DNA from: Pseudodesulfovibrio sp.
Lineage (GTDB): Bacteria > Desulfobacterota > Desulfovibrionia > Desulfovibrionales > Desulfovibrionaceae
Direction of reading: 5' to 3'
Assembly (NCBI RefSeq): GCF_028692895.1
Contig: NZ_JAQUWN010000016.1
Coordinates: 1-63,983 of the forward strand
DNA: 63,983 nt
Shown piece after piece: positions 23,005-33,656 of the stretch. The stretch's first letter is position 1. Each line of letters starts with the position of its first letter. Below the pieces are notes generated by a model. It worked only from the letters and a program-made list of their open reading frames with translations, did no database searches and was not told where the DNA came from. Made by a program: the position numbers and the translations under genes.

Positions 23005-26000
23005 GCCGTCTCCTCCCCGACCAGGCCGGAGGCCAGGGTTTTGAGCTTCCTGTCGGCCTCGCCCGCGTAGTGGGCCACGGCCTCGTCGTCCAGGGAGCGC
23101 CAGGCCAGGAGCTGCTTGCGCAGGTCGTTGAGGAAGGTCCGGTTCAGGTTCTCCCAGGCCGTGTGCTCGCCCGCTTCGCGGGTCAGGACGACCTTGACCT
23201 GCCGGAACCCGCCGTAGAGGTCGGACGGGCAGAAGACCAGGCGGACTTTCTGGCGCACGCCGAAGTCGAAGGGCGCGAGCCAGGCGCGCAGATCCAGGGT
23301 GATGCAGACGTCGTCCGGGAAGACGATGCGCCGGTCGCCACCGGCCAGCTCGTTCTCGTCGATGTCGAGGAACCCGCAGGACATGTCGTCGGTGCAGAAG
23401 GCGCCGTGGGACACGTCGTGGTGGGCCAGGTAGTATTCGTTCAGGAAACCGCAGGCCGAGGTCATCTCGTGAACCTTGATGAGGAAGGGCAGGATGACGG
23501 TCAGTTGATCGCCGTCGGCCTTGGGCATGGTCCAGGAGCGGTTGACGTCCGGGATGGCGATGCGGGCCGCGACCTTGGCCGGATAGATGGCCGAGACGAG
23601 GACCACGCCGATGACCAGGACCATGGCGGCCACGCCCGCGGTGGAGGAATAGTTGGCGGTCATGCCCGCCCAGAGCGGAGTCCCGGCCAGGAAGGCGGCC
23701 GAGCCCTGGGCCAGCAGGTAGCCCGCCACCACGGAGATGACCGCGAAGGCCAGGGCCTCGGCGATGAACAGGAAGGCCACGTGAGGCGGGGCCAACCCCA
23801 CCGAGGTGTAGACCGCGATCTCCGGCTTGCGCTCATAGACCGAGCCTATCATGGTGTTGAGCACGATGAGGATGGAGATGGCCAGCGGAATCAGGATGTT
23901 GGCCACGCCCGAGTAGTTGACCGCGTCGTTGGCGAAATAGAGGGAGGTGCCGGTGGACGAGCCCCGGAACAGGAGCATCCCGAAACGGTCGCCCAGCTCG
24001 CCCGAGACCTCGGTGAAGCCCGCCTCGGGCTTGATGGCGATAGCCTTGAGCTTGCCCGCGCCGAGCGAGAGGAGCATCTCGGCCGGGACCAGGATGGTCT
24101 CGTCGCCGGGGACGTGCTGGTAGCGGGACTGGGTGGAGATGACGTCCTCGCCGTCCTCGATGGCCTCGGCCTCCACGTCCGAGAGCTGGGTGGCGGCCTG
24201 GCTGGGGAAGACGATGGGCGTCATGGGCTCGCCGTCCAGGTCCGGGTTGTCACGCAGCCCGTCGTCCGCGAATACGCCGACCAGCTTGAAGGAGAGGCCC
24301 CAGACGTCCAGGGTGTCGCGGGCCGGGTCGTCCGGGTCGGCCCCCAGGGCCGCGGCCATGCGCTCGGGCAGGAGGATGGCGAACCGCTCGCCCGGCAGGA
24401 ACCAGCGGCCCTTGACCAGGATGCGGTCAAGCCCGCTGACCTCGGGCTCCCGCCAGGACAGGCCGACCATGCCGCGCGCCGGGGCCTCCACCCCGGCCAG
24501 GGTGACCGGGATGCGCGGGGCGCGCGACTTGTCCGCCGTGATCCCGGTGTCGTACCAGGCCCGGGGCACGACCGCGCCCTTGCCCTCGTAGGCGTTCTCC
24601 ACCACGGAGAGCGCCTCGGGCGGCACGTCCTGCCAGTTGAAATACTTGAGGAGGCGGCCCGAATAGGTGGCCTTGTCGCTGAACTGGGCCCAGCCCTTCT
24701 CGCGCACGGACTTGACCGTGGTGAAGTTCATGATGGTGAAGGTCAGGATGACCAGGGTGACGAAGGTCAGGAAGGTGCGCACCGGCCGCCGCTTGAGGTT
24801 GCCCACGCCCAGCACGAAGGCCGCGCCGAAGGCGGCCATGGGGCTGATCCCGGTCAGCTTGACGTGGGCCGAGCGCTTCTGGAGCTCCACCATCTCGCGC
24901 TCGAAGCGGAAGAAGATGATGAGCGAGACCAGCAGCGACAGGGCCAGGATGAAGAAGGCCAGGATGACCACCAGGGGCGAATAGGTCAGTTGGAAGGCCG
25001 GGTGGACGAAGTAGACGATCCCGATGATGCCGACCAGGAAGCCGAGGAAGGCCCCGATGCGCTTCTTGATGTCCACGAAGGAGAAGAAGAGCCGCTCCAT
25101 GCAGTAGGCGAAGGGCACGAAGAGGGCCACGTAGAAGAGCACGCCCACCAGGACGTCCTTCTGGGTGCGGTCCACGTCGTTGTAGACGCGGCTGGCCTTG
25201 GCCAGGGAGGAGCGCGCCGCCTCCACGAACTTGTCCCACTGCCTGGTCTCGCGGAACTCCCCGGCCCGCCGCAGGTCGTCGTCGCCCTGATGGCGCAGGG
25301 CGCGGATGCGCTCGTTGACGATGCCCCGCTCCTCCAGCTTGTCGATGCGCGGGCCGAGCAGGGTCCACATGTCGCGCGCGGCCCGGTACTCGGTCAGCGG
25401 GATGACCGGCCACTGCCGGGCGATGAAGCCGAGCCCCTGGGGGTGCTTCCTGTCCGCGTTGAGCAGCAGGACCTTCTTGTCGAGCACGGTGTCGGACAGG
25501 GTCAGCTTGATGGGCACGTCCGGCTCCAGGAACAGGGTGCCCAGGGTGGAGCGCCGGGTGTCCATGCGGCTGTACCAGTAGCTGACCGGCGGGGCCTCGG
25601 TCCGGCCGTCGATGAGGGTGGGCCGGTAGAGGAACTTGAAGGTGCGCGGGTCGAAGAGGTCGAAGAGCGTGGTCTGGGTGCAGGAGAAGAGGATCAGGTC
25701 CGTGGCCTGGACCTTGCGGCTCAGCTTGACGCGGTAGGCGTCCTTGCCGGTCTTGGGCTTGTCGATGGCCCAGTCGGCCAGGCCGCTCAGGTCATTGAAC
25801 TTGAAGGCCTCGACCACCGCCTTGTGGTAGCTGACCTTCTTGCCCGCCAGGCCGGGAATGCGGAAGTTGCCCGCCGTGTCCACCATGCCGTAGTTGAGCG
25901 TCTGCCACTGGAAGGCCAGGACCACCATGCCCGTGCCCGGCCGGTCCGGGAAGACCTCGCCCTTGCGCAGCAGGTTGGCCCGCCCCTCAAGGGTGACGAA

Positions 26001-27965
26001 GTTGTTCTGGGCCCGCTCGCCCGGGTCCTCCAGCGGCCGGTCGGCCAGGGCCGCGAGCAGCTCGCCCACCAGGCGCGACTGTTTTTTTACGAAGTCGAAG
26101 TTCACGCGGCCGGGCTTGTCGTAGGGCGTGCCCCAGGCGGGGCGCAGGTCGTGGACCGTGGCCAGGGTCATGCCCGCGAACCCGGCCAGGGCCATGGGCT
26201 CGCCGCCCAGCTCGGGCCGGTCGGGCAGGTAGGACTGCCAGGCGCGCTTGCCGGGCCGCAGGGTGTCCTGGAAGAGGTCGGCCTCGGCCGCGCGCCTGTC
26301 GCGCAGCCCCTTGACCGCCGCCTTCATGACCGTGTCCAGGGGCCGGAAAAAGGCGGTGCGGTTCACCGAGGGCTTGAGGTCGTTGAGCCACCCCTTGTCG
26401 AAGCCGCCCACACCGTCGCCGTGGCTGGAAAGATAGAGGGAGACGTGGGCCGCCACGGACCGCTCGCCCAGGGCGTCGCGCAGGTCGCGGGCAGTCTGGA
26501 CGTCCTTCAACTGGCCCGCCGCGTCCTCCAGGATCTCGGCCTGGTGAAGCTCCGCCGGGCCCACGAACCCGCGCAGGGCCTCGCGTTCCGCGTCCGAGAG
26601 CGGGAAGTCGGCGGTGGTGGAGCCGATCCAGTTGAGCCGCTTGAGCCCGATGCGCCGGTCGGCCAGCCGCTTGATGCGCGCGTCGCGCTCCGCCTCGCTC
26701 GGGGGGGCCATGCCCATGGCCCGGCTCATGCCCATGCCCATTTCGTGGCCGGACATGCCGACGCCCATGCCGGCCCCCATGGACTCCATGCCGGGCGTCA
26801 TCAGGCGCAGGCGCATCAGCTCGCCCGTCATGTCGTCCTCGGCGTTGCGCACCACGACCTTGAAGGCCGCCTTGAGCAGGGCGCGGTCCTTTTCGTCGGC
26901 CAGGAAGCCGGGCGAGAAGGGATCGGGCGAGCGCAGCATCTCCAGGGTGCGCAGGGCGTCGGCCTTGCGCGCCTTCAGGTCGTTGCGCCGCTCCTTGAGC
27001 AGCTTGCCCTTGGTGACCAGGGCCCAGGCGAACTCGCGCATGCCCGCCTGGGCGCGCGCCTTGCCCGCCGAGGCCACCAGGAGCACGGACCGGCGGGGCG
27101 GGTTCTTCGCGAAGGACGCGGCCGCGTCCAGGAGCGTGGCGATGGAGACCGCCTCGTCCGCGCCCGGGGCCTCGCCCGCCACCAGGGAGGTGGCGTCGTA
27201 AAAGGCCTCGGCGACGAGGGTCTGGCCGGAAAGATCGGGGTCCGAGCCCGGGACCATGCAGTAGACGTTGTCCGCCCGGACGTTGCGCCAGGCCGAGCCC
27301 GAGGCGAGCCGGGCCGCGCCCAGGGCGCGGGGCGTCGCGCTCCCCTCTCCCCGGCCCAGCAGCTCTGCGGCCTGCGCGTCCGGCATCCAGAACAGGGGCA
27401 GGTCCACAGGGGTCAGCTCGAACTTGGCGTCGAAGAGCGGCCGGGGGGCCGGCCCGCCGTCGCCCCCCGCGCCCACGAAGATGATGGCGCGGGCCCCGAG
27501 CATGGCCGCGTTGTTCCAGTTCTTGCCCGAGTCCATGTCCATGAGGACCACGGCGTCCTGGACGTCCATGCCGTTGAAGTCGGCCACTCGCCCCTGGCCC
27601 GCGTAGAGCAGCGGGCCCTCCATGCCCGGCGGGGGCACGGCCCCCGGCGAGAGGGCGTTGGCCCGCAGTTGCCTCAGCGGCATCTCGCGGCCGGAACCGG
27701 CCAGGGTCAGGGACGCCCCGGTCCGGACCGTGGCCGGGACGTGGAAGGACTGCCGCCCGACGGCCGCGTCCGGAAAGAGGCGGCGGAACTCGGCCTCCAC
27801 CATGTCGGCGGCCTTGGCCGCTCCCTCGGCGCCCACGGAGCGGTCGCCCAGGGCGGCCAGGCGGCGCAGGAAGTCCGCGCCGTCCGCGCGGGCGGGCGCG
27901 GGAACGGTGAGGATGGCGGCCAGAAGGCAGGCCGCGAGGAGCGGGAGGACCAGCCGACGCATCAT
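23001..27965 (-). CDS. Giant FtsX-type permease with degenerate M28-peptidase-like ectodomain (third gene of operon)
   Basis: The 1654-residue protein starts with a signal peptide (about 1-27), then a PA-like and M28-peptidase-like ectodomain (about 30-320 and on to about 600). The M28 metal ligands are lost: the HxD motif is FYD (256-258), the GADDN motif is GADEA (268-272), and the EE pair is GKA near 301. A Met-rich stretch spans about 389-420 (GMESMGAGMGVGM and so on). Membrane helices follow at about 938-955, 970-990 and 998-1020, then a MacB/FtsX unit: helix 1062-1085, periplasmic core 1090-1350, three helices 1352-1475. A cytoplasmic-looking tail of 175 residues ends the chain. It probably pairs with the ATPase and small FtsX permease as a mechanotransmission-type ABC system. 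It starts 3 bases after the ATPase stop. Confidence 0.82.
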   Translation of the reverse strand: MMRRLVLPLLAACLLAAILTVPAPARADGADFLRRLAALGDRSVGAEGAAKAADMVEAEFRRLFPDAAVGRQSFHVPATVRTGASLTLAGSGREMPLRQLRANALSPGAVPPPGMEGPLLYAGQGRVADFNGMDVQDAVVLMDMDSGKNWNNAAMLGARAIIFVGAGGDGGPAPRPLFDAKFELTPVDLPLFWMPDAQAAELLGRGEGSATPRALGAARLASGSAWRNVRADNVYCMVPGSDPDLSGQTLVAEAFYDATSLVAGEAPGADEAVSIATLLDAAASFAKNPPRRSVLLVASAGKARAQAGMREFAWALVTKGKLLKERRNDLKARKADALRTLEMLRSPDPFSPGFLADEKDRALLKAAFKVVVRNAEDDMTGELMRLRLMTPGMESMGAGMGVGMSGHEMGMGMSRAMGMAPPSEAERDARIKRLADRRIGLKRLNWIGSTTADFPLSDAEREALRGFVGPAELHQAEILEDAAGQLKDVQTARDLRDALGERSVAAHVSLYLSSHGDGVGGFDKGWLNDLKPSVNRTAFFRPLDTVMKAAVKGLRDRRAAEADLFQDTLRPGKRAWQSYLPDRPELGGEPMALAGFAGMTLATVHDLRPAWGTPYDKPGRVNFDFVKKQSRLVGELLAALADRPLEDPGERAQNNFVTLEGRANLLRKGEVFPDRPGTGMVVLAFQWQTLNYGMVDTAGNFRIPGLAGKKVSYHKAVVEAFKFNDLSGLADWAIDKPKTGKDAYRVKLSRKVQATDLILFSCTQTTLFDLFDPRTFKFLYRPTLIDGRTEAPPVSYWYSRMDTRRSTLGTLFLEPDVPIKLTLSDTVLDKKVLLLNADRKHPQGLGFIARQWPVIPLTEYRAARDMWTLLGPRIDKLEERGIVNERIRALRHQGDDDLRRAGEFRETRQWDKFVEAARSSLAKASRVYNDVDRTQKDVLVGVLFYVALFVPFAYCMERLFFSFVDIKKRIGAFLGFLVGIIGIVYFVHPAFQLTYSPLVVILAFFILALSLLVSLIIFFRFEREMVELQKRSAHVKLTGISPMAAFGAAFVLGVGNLKRRPVRTFLTFVTLVILTFTIMNFTTVKSVREKGWAQFSDKATYSGRLLKYFNWQDVPPEALSVVENAYEGKGAVVPRAWYDTGITADKSRAPRIPVTLAGVEAPARGMVGLSWREPEVSGLDRILVKGRWFLPGERFAILLPERMAAALGADPDDPARDTLDVWGLSFKLVGVFADDGLRDNPDLDGEPMTPIVFPSQAATQLSDVEAEAIEDGEDVISTQSRYQHVPGDETILVPAEMLLSLGAGKLKAIAIKPEAGFTEVSGELGDRFGMLLFRGSSTGTSLYFANDAVNYSGVANILIPLAISILIVLNTMIGSVYERKPEIAVYTSVGLAPPHVAFLFIAEALAFAVISVVAGYLLAQGSAAFLAGTPLWAGMTANYSSTAGVAAMVLVIGVVLVSAIYPAKVAARIAIPDVNRSWTMPKADGDQLTVILPFLIKVHEMTSACGFLNEYYLAHHDVSHGAFCTDDMSCGFLDIDENELAGGDRRIVFPDDVCITLDLRAWLAPFDFGVRQKVRLVFCPSDLYGGFRQVKVVLTREAGEHTAWENLNRTFLNDLRKQLLAWRSLDDEAVAHYAGEADRKLKTLASGLVGEETA

Positions 27966-27968
27966 GCG

Positions 27969-28739
<771 letters not shown>

Positions 28740-28806
28740 GTCGTTATCCGGATGCCGCGCCCGCCGGAAAAGTTCCCGGCGCGGCCGCGATGCTTCCTGT
28801 TTTTCC

Positions 28807-29499
28807 TCAGTGTTCCGAACGAATGGCCTTGATGGGTTCCATGCGGGCCGCCAGCCAGGCCGGATAGAGCACGCCCACCAGGCTGAGCGCGCAGCCGCCG
28901 AGCACGGCCAGCCCCACCGACTCCAGGACCGAGCCGACGGGAACCTCGGCCAGGACCCCGGACCCGAAGCGGACCGCGCCCACCAGGAACGAGAAGAGCG
29001 CGCCGAGCACCGCTCCCATGAAGGCCCCTGCCAGCCCCTGCATCCCCGCCTCCAGCAGGAAGAGCTTGAGGATCATGGAGTCCAGCGCGCCCAGGCACTT
29101 CATGACCCCGATCTCGGGAAAGCGCTCGGTGACGGACATGAGCTGGGCGTTGACGATGCCCACGGTGCAGACCAGGAGCGAGAGGATGACGATCCACCGT
29201 TCCTTGGCCGACATGGCCACCGCGCCGCCCGCCAGGTCCACGTCGTACCCGGCCTGGGAAAGGGCCCGGACCGCGTCCCGCCCGCCGTGCTCCAGCAGCC
29301 CGGCCGCGATGTCCAGGTTGACCAGGACGAAGGCCAGGAAGGAGACGGCCAGCACCAGGCTGGACACGGTTATCATGGAGCGGAAAAAGCGCACGCGCAA
29401 CGACTTGAAGCTGATCTCCAGGGACTTGGAGAACGGCAGTGTGATGAGGCGGCCTGGCCCCCCCTCGGGCCTGTCCAGAACGGCGCCGGATCGGCTCAT
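28807..29499 (-). CDS. FtsX-family ABC permease (first gene of operon)
   Basis: The 230-residue protein has one N-terminal helix (about 38-58), a short extracytoplasmic loop, and the three-helix FtsX domain at the C-terminus, including TVGIVNAQLMSVTERFPEIG and MKCLGALDS, the usual coupling-helix region. It ends PAWLAARMEPIKAIRSEH, as MacB/LolC-type permeases do. The periplasmic core is very short (about 45 residues) compared with LolC or MacB. The ATG at 29499 follows GGGGGA; a GTG 12 bases upstream is less likely. A candidate promoter lies 45 bases upstream, so this is the first gene of the five-gene unit. Confidence 0.85.
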   Translation of the reverse strand: MSRSGAVLDRPEGGPGRLITLPFSKSLEISFKSLRVRFFRSMITVSSLVLAVSFLAFVLVNLDIAAGLLEHGGRDAVRALSQAGYDVDLAGGAVAMSAKERWIVILSLLVCTVGIVNAQLMSVTERFPEIGVMKCLGALDSMILKLFLLEAGMQGLAGAFMGAVLGALFSFLVGAVRFGSGVLAEVPVGSVLESVGLAVLGGCALSLVGVLYPAWLAARMEPIKAIRSEH

Positions 29500-29543
29500 A
29501 CTTTCCCCCACGGACTAACCGGCTGGAATTTCACATTGTCGTC

Positions 29544-29572
29544 AGACTAAGCCAGCGGCCGCCTCCTGACAA
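29544..29572 (-). promoter_or_regulatory. Candidate sigma-70 promoter of the ABC/M28 operon
   Basis: On the minus strand: TTGTCA (29567-29572), 17-base spacer, TAGTCT (29544-29549). Predicted start near 29537, about 38 bases ahead of the first ATG. Confidence 0.5.
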
Positions 29573-29644
29573 GCCAAAACATGGGGAAACCGAATACATT
29601 TGCGGACTCGTCACCCGGCCGCGAGACCGGGGGCCGGGACCGGC

Positions 29645-30421
29645 TCAGGCCCGGTCCAGGCGCAGGAGCTCCGGCCCTCCCGGCCCGGCCGCGGCGGCCA
29701 GGCAGCGGTCCAGGAAGGCGAAGGCCGCGTCGTTCATGCGCTGGTGGTGGAGCATGACTCCCACGCGTCCCCCGTCCACGGCCCGCTCGAACTCCATGAG
29801 CAGACGGCCGAGCCCCTCGGCCGGGTCGGGCTCGCGCCGGGTGTGCAGGTCCACGTTGATGGGGATGTCCGGCAGGCCGGGCGGGAGCGGGACCTTTTCG
29901 TCCTCCCCGGACGAACGGGACACGGCCGTGAACCCGAGGTCCATGAGGATCGGGCCCACGCGGGGGTCGATCCGGTTCCAGGGCGGGGTGAACACGGGCC
30001 GGAAGGCGTCGCCCATGATCGCGGCCAGCCGGTCGCGGCCGCGCGTCAGGTCGGCGCGCAGCTCGTCGTCCGTCCGGTCCGGGCCGAACTCGCTCTTCTT
30101 GCCCTCGGCCTGGTGGTTCAGGTGCCGCCAGCCGTGCTGGTGCCAGCACCACAGGTCGTCCTCCCCGGCCCAGGCCCGGAGCACTTCCCAACGCGCCGGG
30201 GTGAGCCAGGCCGGGGTGGCGGCCAGGTGGAGCGGCACGGAGCGCTCCCGGAAGGCGTCGAGCATGCGGCGGCAGTTGCCGCCGGGCGCGCCCAGGTCGT
30301 CGGCGCGGAAAAAGACGGGAACGGGCGAGCCGGACAGGATCTCGGCCGCGCGGCCCGCGGCCCGGTCCAGCTCGGCCCCGGAGGCCAGCCAGCAGGGGGA
30401 GACGGTGTTCTTGACGATCAT
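29645..30421 (-). CDS. Polysaccharide deacetylase-family protein
   Basis: The 258-residue protein shows carbohydrate esterase 4-like motifs: FFRADDLGAPGG (aspartate pair of motif 1), WHQHGWRHLNH (histidine motif 2), RPVFTPPWNR (motif 3) and VGVMLHHQRMND near the end. Such enzymes remove acetyl groups from amino sugars with a divalent metal. There is no signal peptide, so it is probably cytoplasmic and acts on a soluble or nucleotide-linked glycan. It is divergent from the M16 protease gene, with about 240 bases between starts, and lies upstream of but separate from the ABC/M28 operon, whose promoter sits downstream of this gene. Confidence 0.8.
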   Translation of the reverse strand: MIVKNTVSPCWLASGAELDRAAGRAAEILSGSPVPVFFRADDLGAPGGNCRRMLDAFRERSVPLHLAATPAWLTPARWEVLRAWAGEDDLWCWHQHGWRHLNHQAEGKKSEFGPDRTDDELRADLTRGRDRLAAIMGDAFRPVFTPPWNRIDPRVGPILMDLGFTAVSRSSGEDEKVPLPPGLPDIPINVDLHTRREPDPAEGLGRLLMEFERAVDGGRVGVMLHHQRMNDAAFAFLDRCLAAAAGPGGPELLRLDRA

Positions 30422-30568
30422 GGCGGTTCACGCAATAGCACCGGCGCGGCCGCAACGCAAAGGGAGGATTCGCGAATTTCCGGCCCGGCCGATTCCGCCG
30501 CCCCCCGCCCGCGTCCTCTCCGGGACCGGGTCTGCGGCCGGGATGTCGCCGGGCGTGCAATTCACCCT

Positions 30569-30597
30569 TTGAAGGCCGGGCGGGGTTGGTGTATACC
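30569..30597 (+). promoter_or_regulatory. Candidate sigma-70 promoter of the M16 protease gene
   Basis: TTGAAG, 17-base spacer, TATACC. Predicted start near 30604, giving a leader of about 60 bases. Confidence 0.5.
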
Positions 30598-30664
30598 CCA
30601 AGTCTCCCGGCGGCGGCAAAGGCCGCCCTCCCCGACAACGACCTTCATCAAGCGAGATACTTGC

Positions 30665-33574
30665 ATGTCCCACGGCTTCACCAGGATCAGGACCCTCGAT
30701 ATTCCGGAAATGGCCTCCACGGCCCACGTCTACCGGCACGACAAGACCGGCGCGCGCGTGCTCTCCATCGTCAACGAGGACGAGAACAAGGTCTTCGGCA
30801 TCTCCTTCCGCACCCCGCCCGAGGACTCCACGGGCGTGGCCCACATCCTGGAGCACTCGGTGCTCTGCGGATCGGACAAGTACCCGGTCCGGGAGCCCTT
30901 CGTGGAGCTGCTCAAGGGGTCGCTCCAGACCTTCCTCAACGCCCTGACCTTTCCGGACAAGACCTGCTACCCGGTGGCCAGCGCCAACGTCCAGGACTTC
31001 TACAACCTCGTGGACGTCTACCTGGACGCGGTCTTCCACCCCCGGCTGACCGAGAACACCCTGCGCCAGGAGGGCTGGCACTACGAGCTGGAGGCCGAGG
31101 ACAAGCCCCTGACCTTCAAGGGCGTGGTCTACAATGAGATGAAGGGGGCCTATTCCTCGCCCGACTCCCTGCTCTACGACCGCGTCCAGCAGTCGCTCTT
31201 CCCCGGCCACACCTACGGCATCGACTCCGGCGGCGACCCCGAGGTCATCCCGGACCTGACCTTTGAAAAGTTCATGGCCTTCCACCGCGACCACTACCAC
31301 CCGTCCAACGCCTACGCCTATTTCTACGGCGACGACGACCCGGACCAGCGGCTGGCCATCCTGGACGAGGCCTTCTCCGCCTACGAGCCCATCGACGTGG
31401 CCGGGACGCGCGTCCCGCTCATGGAGCGGTTTTCCGAGGCGGCCGTGGTCCGCGCGGGCTACCCGGCCTCGGGCAACCTGCAAAAGGCCATGTTCACGGT
31501 CAACTGGCTGCTGGCCGAGACCTGCGACCCCAACCTGAACCTGGCCCTGCACGTCCTGGAGCACATCCTGATCGGCCTGCCCTCCTCCCCGCTCAAGAAG
31601 GCACTGACCGACTCCGGCCTGGGCGACGACCTTGCGGGCGTGGGGCTGGAGGCGGACATGCGCCAGATGTTCTTCTCCGTGGGCCTCAAGGGCATCCACC
31701 CGTCCAACGCGGTCAAGGTGGAGTCCATCATCTTCCACACCGTCAAGGAGCTGGTGGAGAACGGCATCGACGCGGCGGACATCGAGGCCGCCGTCAACTC
31801 CGTGGAGTTCTCCCTGCGCGAGAACAACACCGGCTCCTACCCGCGCGGCCTCTCGCTCATGTTCCAGGCCCTCTCGACCTGGATCTACGACGCCGAGGAC
31901 CGCGAGGGCGACCCCCTGGTCCTGCTCCCCTTCGAGGAGCCGCTGAACAACATCAAGGCCTGGGTCAAGAACGGCGAAAAAATCTTCGAGGAGCTGCTGG
32001 CCCGCCTCTTCCTGCACAACCCGCACCGGACCACCGTGCTCCTGGAGCCGGACCGCAAGCTCCCGGCCGAGATCGCCGGGCGCGAACGCGACCGCCTGGC
32101 CGAGGCCAAGCAGGGCATGGACGCGGCGGCCCTGAAGCGGGTCATGGCCGAGGCGGCCGAGCTGAACCGGCTCCAGGGCGAGCCCGACGCGCCCGAGGCC
32201 CTGGCCACCATCCCCCGCCTCTCCGTGGCCGACCTGGACCGCGAGAACCGGATCATCCCCACCGAAACGACCGAGGCCGGGGGCGCGCCCGCGCTCCTGC
32301 ACGACCTGCCCACCAACGGCATCGGCTACGTGGACCTGGCCTTCGACCTCTCGCCCCTGCCCGACGCGCTCCTGCCTTACGTCGGCATCTTCGGCCGCGC
32401 CCTGACCGAGACCGGCACGGACAAGCGCGGCTTCGTGGACCTCTCCCAATGGATCGCCCGCACCTCGGGCGGCATCTGGGCCCAGCCCATGACCGCCCCG
32501 GTCCTCGACTCGCCCGAGGCCGCCGCCCGGCTCATCGTCCGGGCCAAGGCCACGGCCGACAAGTTCGAGGAGACCGGCGAGATCCTGGGCGAAATCCTGG
32601 CCGGGGCCAAGCTGGACGACAAGGAGCGCATCGGCCGCATCGTGGCCGAGGCGCGCGCCCGCGCCGAGCAGCGGCTGGTCCCCTCGGGCCACCAGGTGGT
32701 GGCCACCCGGCTGCGCGCCCGCACCCACCGCGCCCACGCCATGGAGGAGGCCATGTCCGGCCTGACCAACCTCCGCTTCCTGCGCGAGCTGGAAAAACGC
32801 GTGGACACCGACTTCCGCAACGTGGCCAAGGACCTGGAGCGCATCCGCGCCCTGCTCCTGGTCCGCTCCGGCCTGCTGGTCAACGCCACCATGGACCGCC
32901 ACCTGTTCAAGAAGGCCGAGCCCGTGCTCGCCGCCCTGGCCGCCGGGCTGCCCGAAGGCGGCGCCGCCCCGGCCGACCGCGCCGCGCCCGGCTTCCCGGC
33001 CCGCGAGGGGCTGGCCATTCCGGCCCAGGTCAACTACGTGGGCAAGGGCGTCAGCCTGGCCGGACGCGGCGTCGCCCTGTCCGGCGCGGCCCTGTGCGTC
33101 AACAAGCTGATCCGCACCGGCTATCTCTGGGAAAAGGTCCGCGTCCAAGGCGGGGCCTACGGCGCGTTCTGCCTGCTGGACCGCGTGGCCGGGGCCCTGG
33201 CCTTCGTCTCCTACCGCGACCCCAACGTGGCCGCCACGGTCACGGCCTTCGACCGCTGCGCCGACTACCTGGCGAGGATCGAGCCCGACGCGGACGAACT
33301 GGAAAAGGCGATCATCGGGGCCATCGGCGAGATGGACCAGTACCAACTGCCCGACGCCAAGGGCTACACGGCCCTGGTCCGCCACCTGACCGGCCAGGAC
33401 GACGCCTACCTCCAGCGGGTGCGCGAGGAGGCCTTCGGCCTGTCCACGGCGGACTTCCGGGCCTTCGCCGAGGCCGTGCGCGCCTGCGCGGACCACGGCG
33501 ACATCTGCGTGCTGGGCGACTTCCTGGCCATGGAGAACGCCGGGCTGGACCTCGACATCGCCCAGGTCCTCTAA
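30665..33574 (+). CDS. M16C zinc metalloprotease, PreP/insulinase type
   Basis: The 969-residue protein has the inverted zinc motif HILEH (residues 60-64) with the distal ligand Glu158 in VVYNEMKGAYSSPDSLL. The large two-half clamshell architecture is that of M16C presequence proteases, with LEHSVLCGSDKYPVREPFV typical of the group. PreP-like enzymes degrade short unstructured peptides inside a closed chamber. No signal peptide is seen, so the bacterial enzyme is probably cytoplasmic and recycles peptides. The start MSHGFTRIRT is chosen because the much longer in-frame extension upstream is anti-parallel to the deacetylase gene and unrelated to the family. A 13-bp hairpin terminator follows at once. 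Confidence 0.93.
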   Translation: MSHGFTRIRTLDIPEMASTAHVYRHDKTGARVLSIVNEDENKVFGISFRTPPEDSTGVAHILEHSVLCGSDKYPVREPFVELLKGSLQTFLNALTFPDKTCYPVASANVQDFYNLVDVYLDAVFHPRLTENTLRQEGWHYELEAEDKPLTFKGVVYNEMKGAYSSPDSLLYDRVQQSLFPGHTYGIDSGGDPEVIPDLTFEKFMAFHRDHYHPSNAYAYFYGDDDPDQRLAILDEAFSAYEPIDVAGTRVPLMERFSEAAVVRAGYPASGNLQKAMFTVNWLLAETCDPNLNLALHVLEHILIGLPSSPLKKALTDSGLGDDLAGVGLEADMRQMFFSVGLKGIHPSNAVKVESIIFHTVKELVENGIDAADIEAAVNSVEFSLRENNTGSYPRGLSLMFQALSTWIYDAEDREGDPLVLLPFEEPLNNIKAWVKNGEKIFEELLARLFLHNPHRTTVLLEPDRKLPAEIAGRERDRLAEAKQGMDAAALKRVMAEAAELNRLQGEPDAPEALATIPRLSVADLDRENRIIPTETTEAGGAPALLHDLPTNGIGYVDLAFDLSPLPDALLPYVGIFGRALTETGTDKRGFVDLSQWIARTSGGIWAQPMTAPVLDSPEAAARLIVRAKATADKFEETGEILGEILAGAKLDDKERIGRIVAEARARAEQRLVPSGHQVVATRLRARTHRAHAMEEAMSGLTNLRFLRELEKRVDTDFRNVAKDLERIRALLLVRSGLLVNATMDRHLFKKAEPVLAALAAGLPEGGAAPADRAAPGFPAREGLAIPAQVNYVGKGVSLAGRGVALSGAALCVNKLIRTGYLWEKVRVQGGAYGAFCLLDRVAGALAFVSYRDPNVAATVTAFDRCADYLARIEPDADELEKAIIGAIGEMDQYQLPDAKGYTALVRHLTGQDDAYLQRVREEAFGLSTADFRAFAEAVRACADHGDICVLGDFLAMENAGLDLDIAQVL

Positions 33575-33582
33575 CCGACATC

Positions 33583-33626
33583 AACTCCCCCGGCGCGGGC
33601 CCGGCCCGTCCGCCGGGGGAGTTTTC
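33583..33626 (+). terminator. Intrinsic terminator of the M16 protease gene
   Basis: 13-bp stem AACTCCCCCGGCG / CGCCGGGGGAGTT with a 15-base loop, followed by T residues, 8 bases after the stop. Confidence 0.8.
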
Positions 33627-33656
33627 GCCCTCCTGACCCGACCGGCCCGAAAGACC

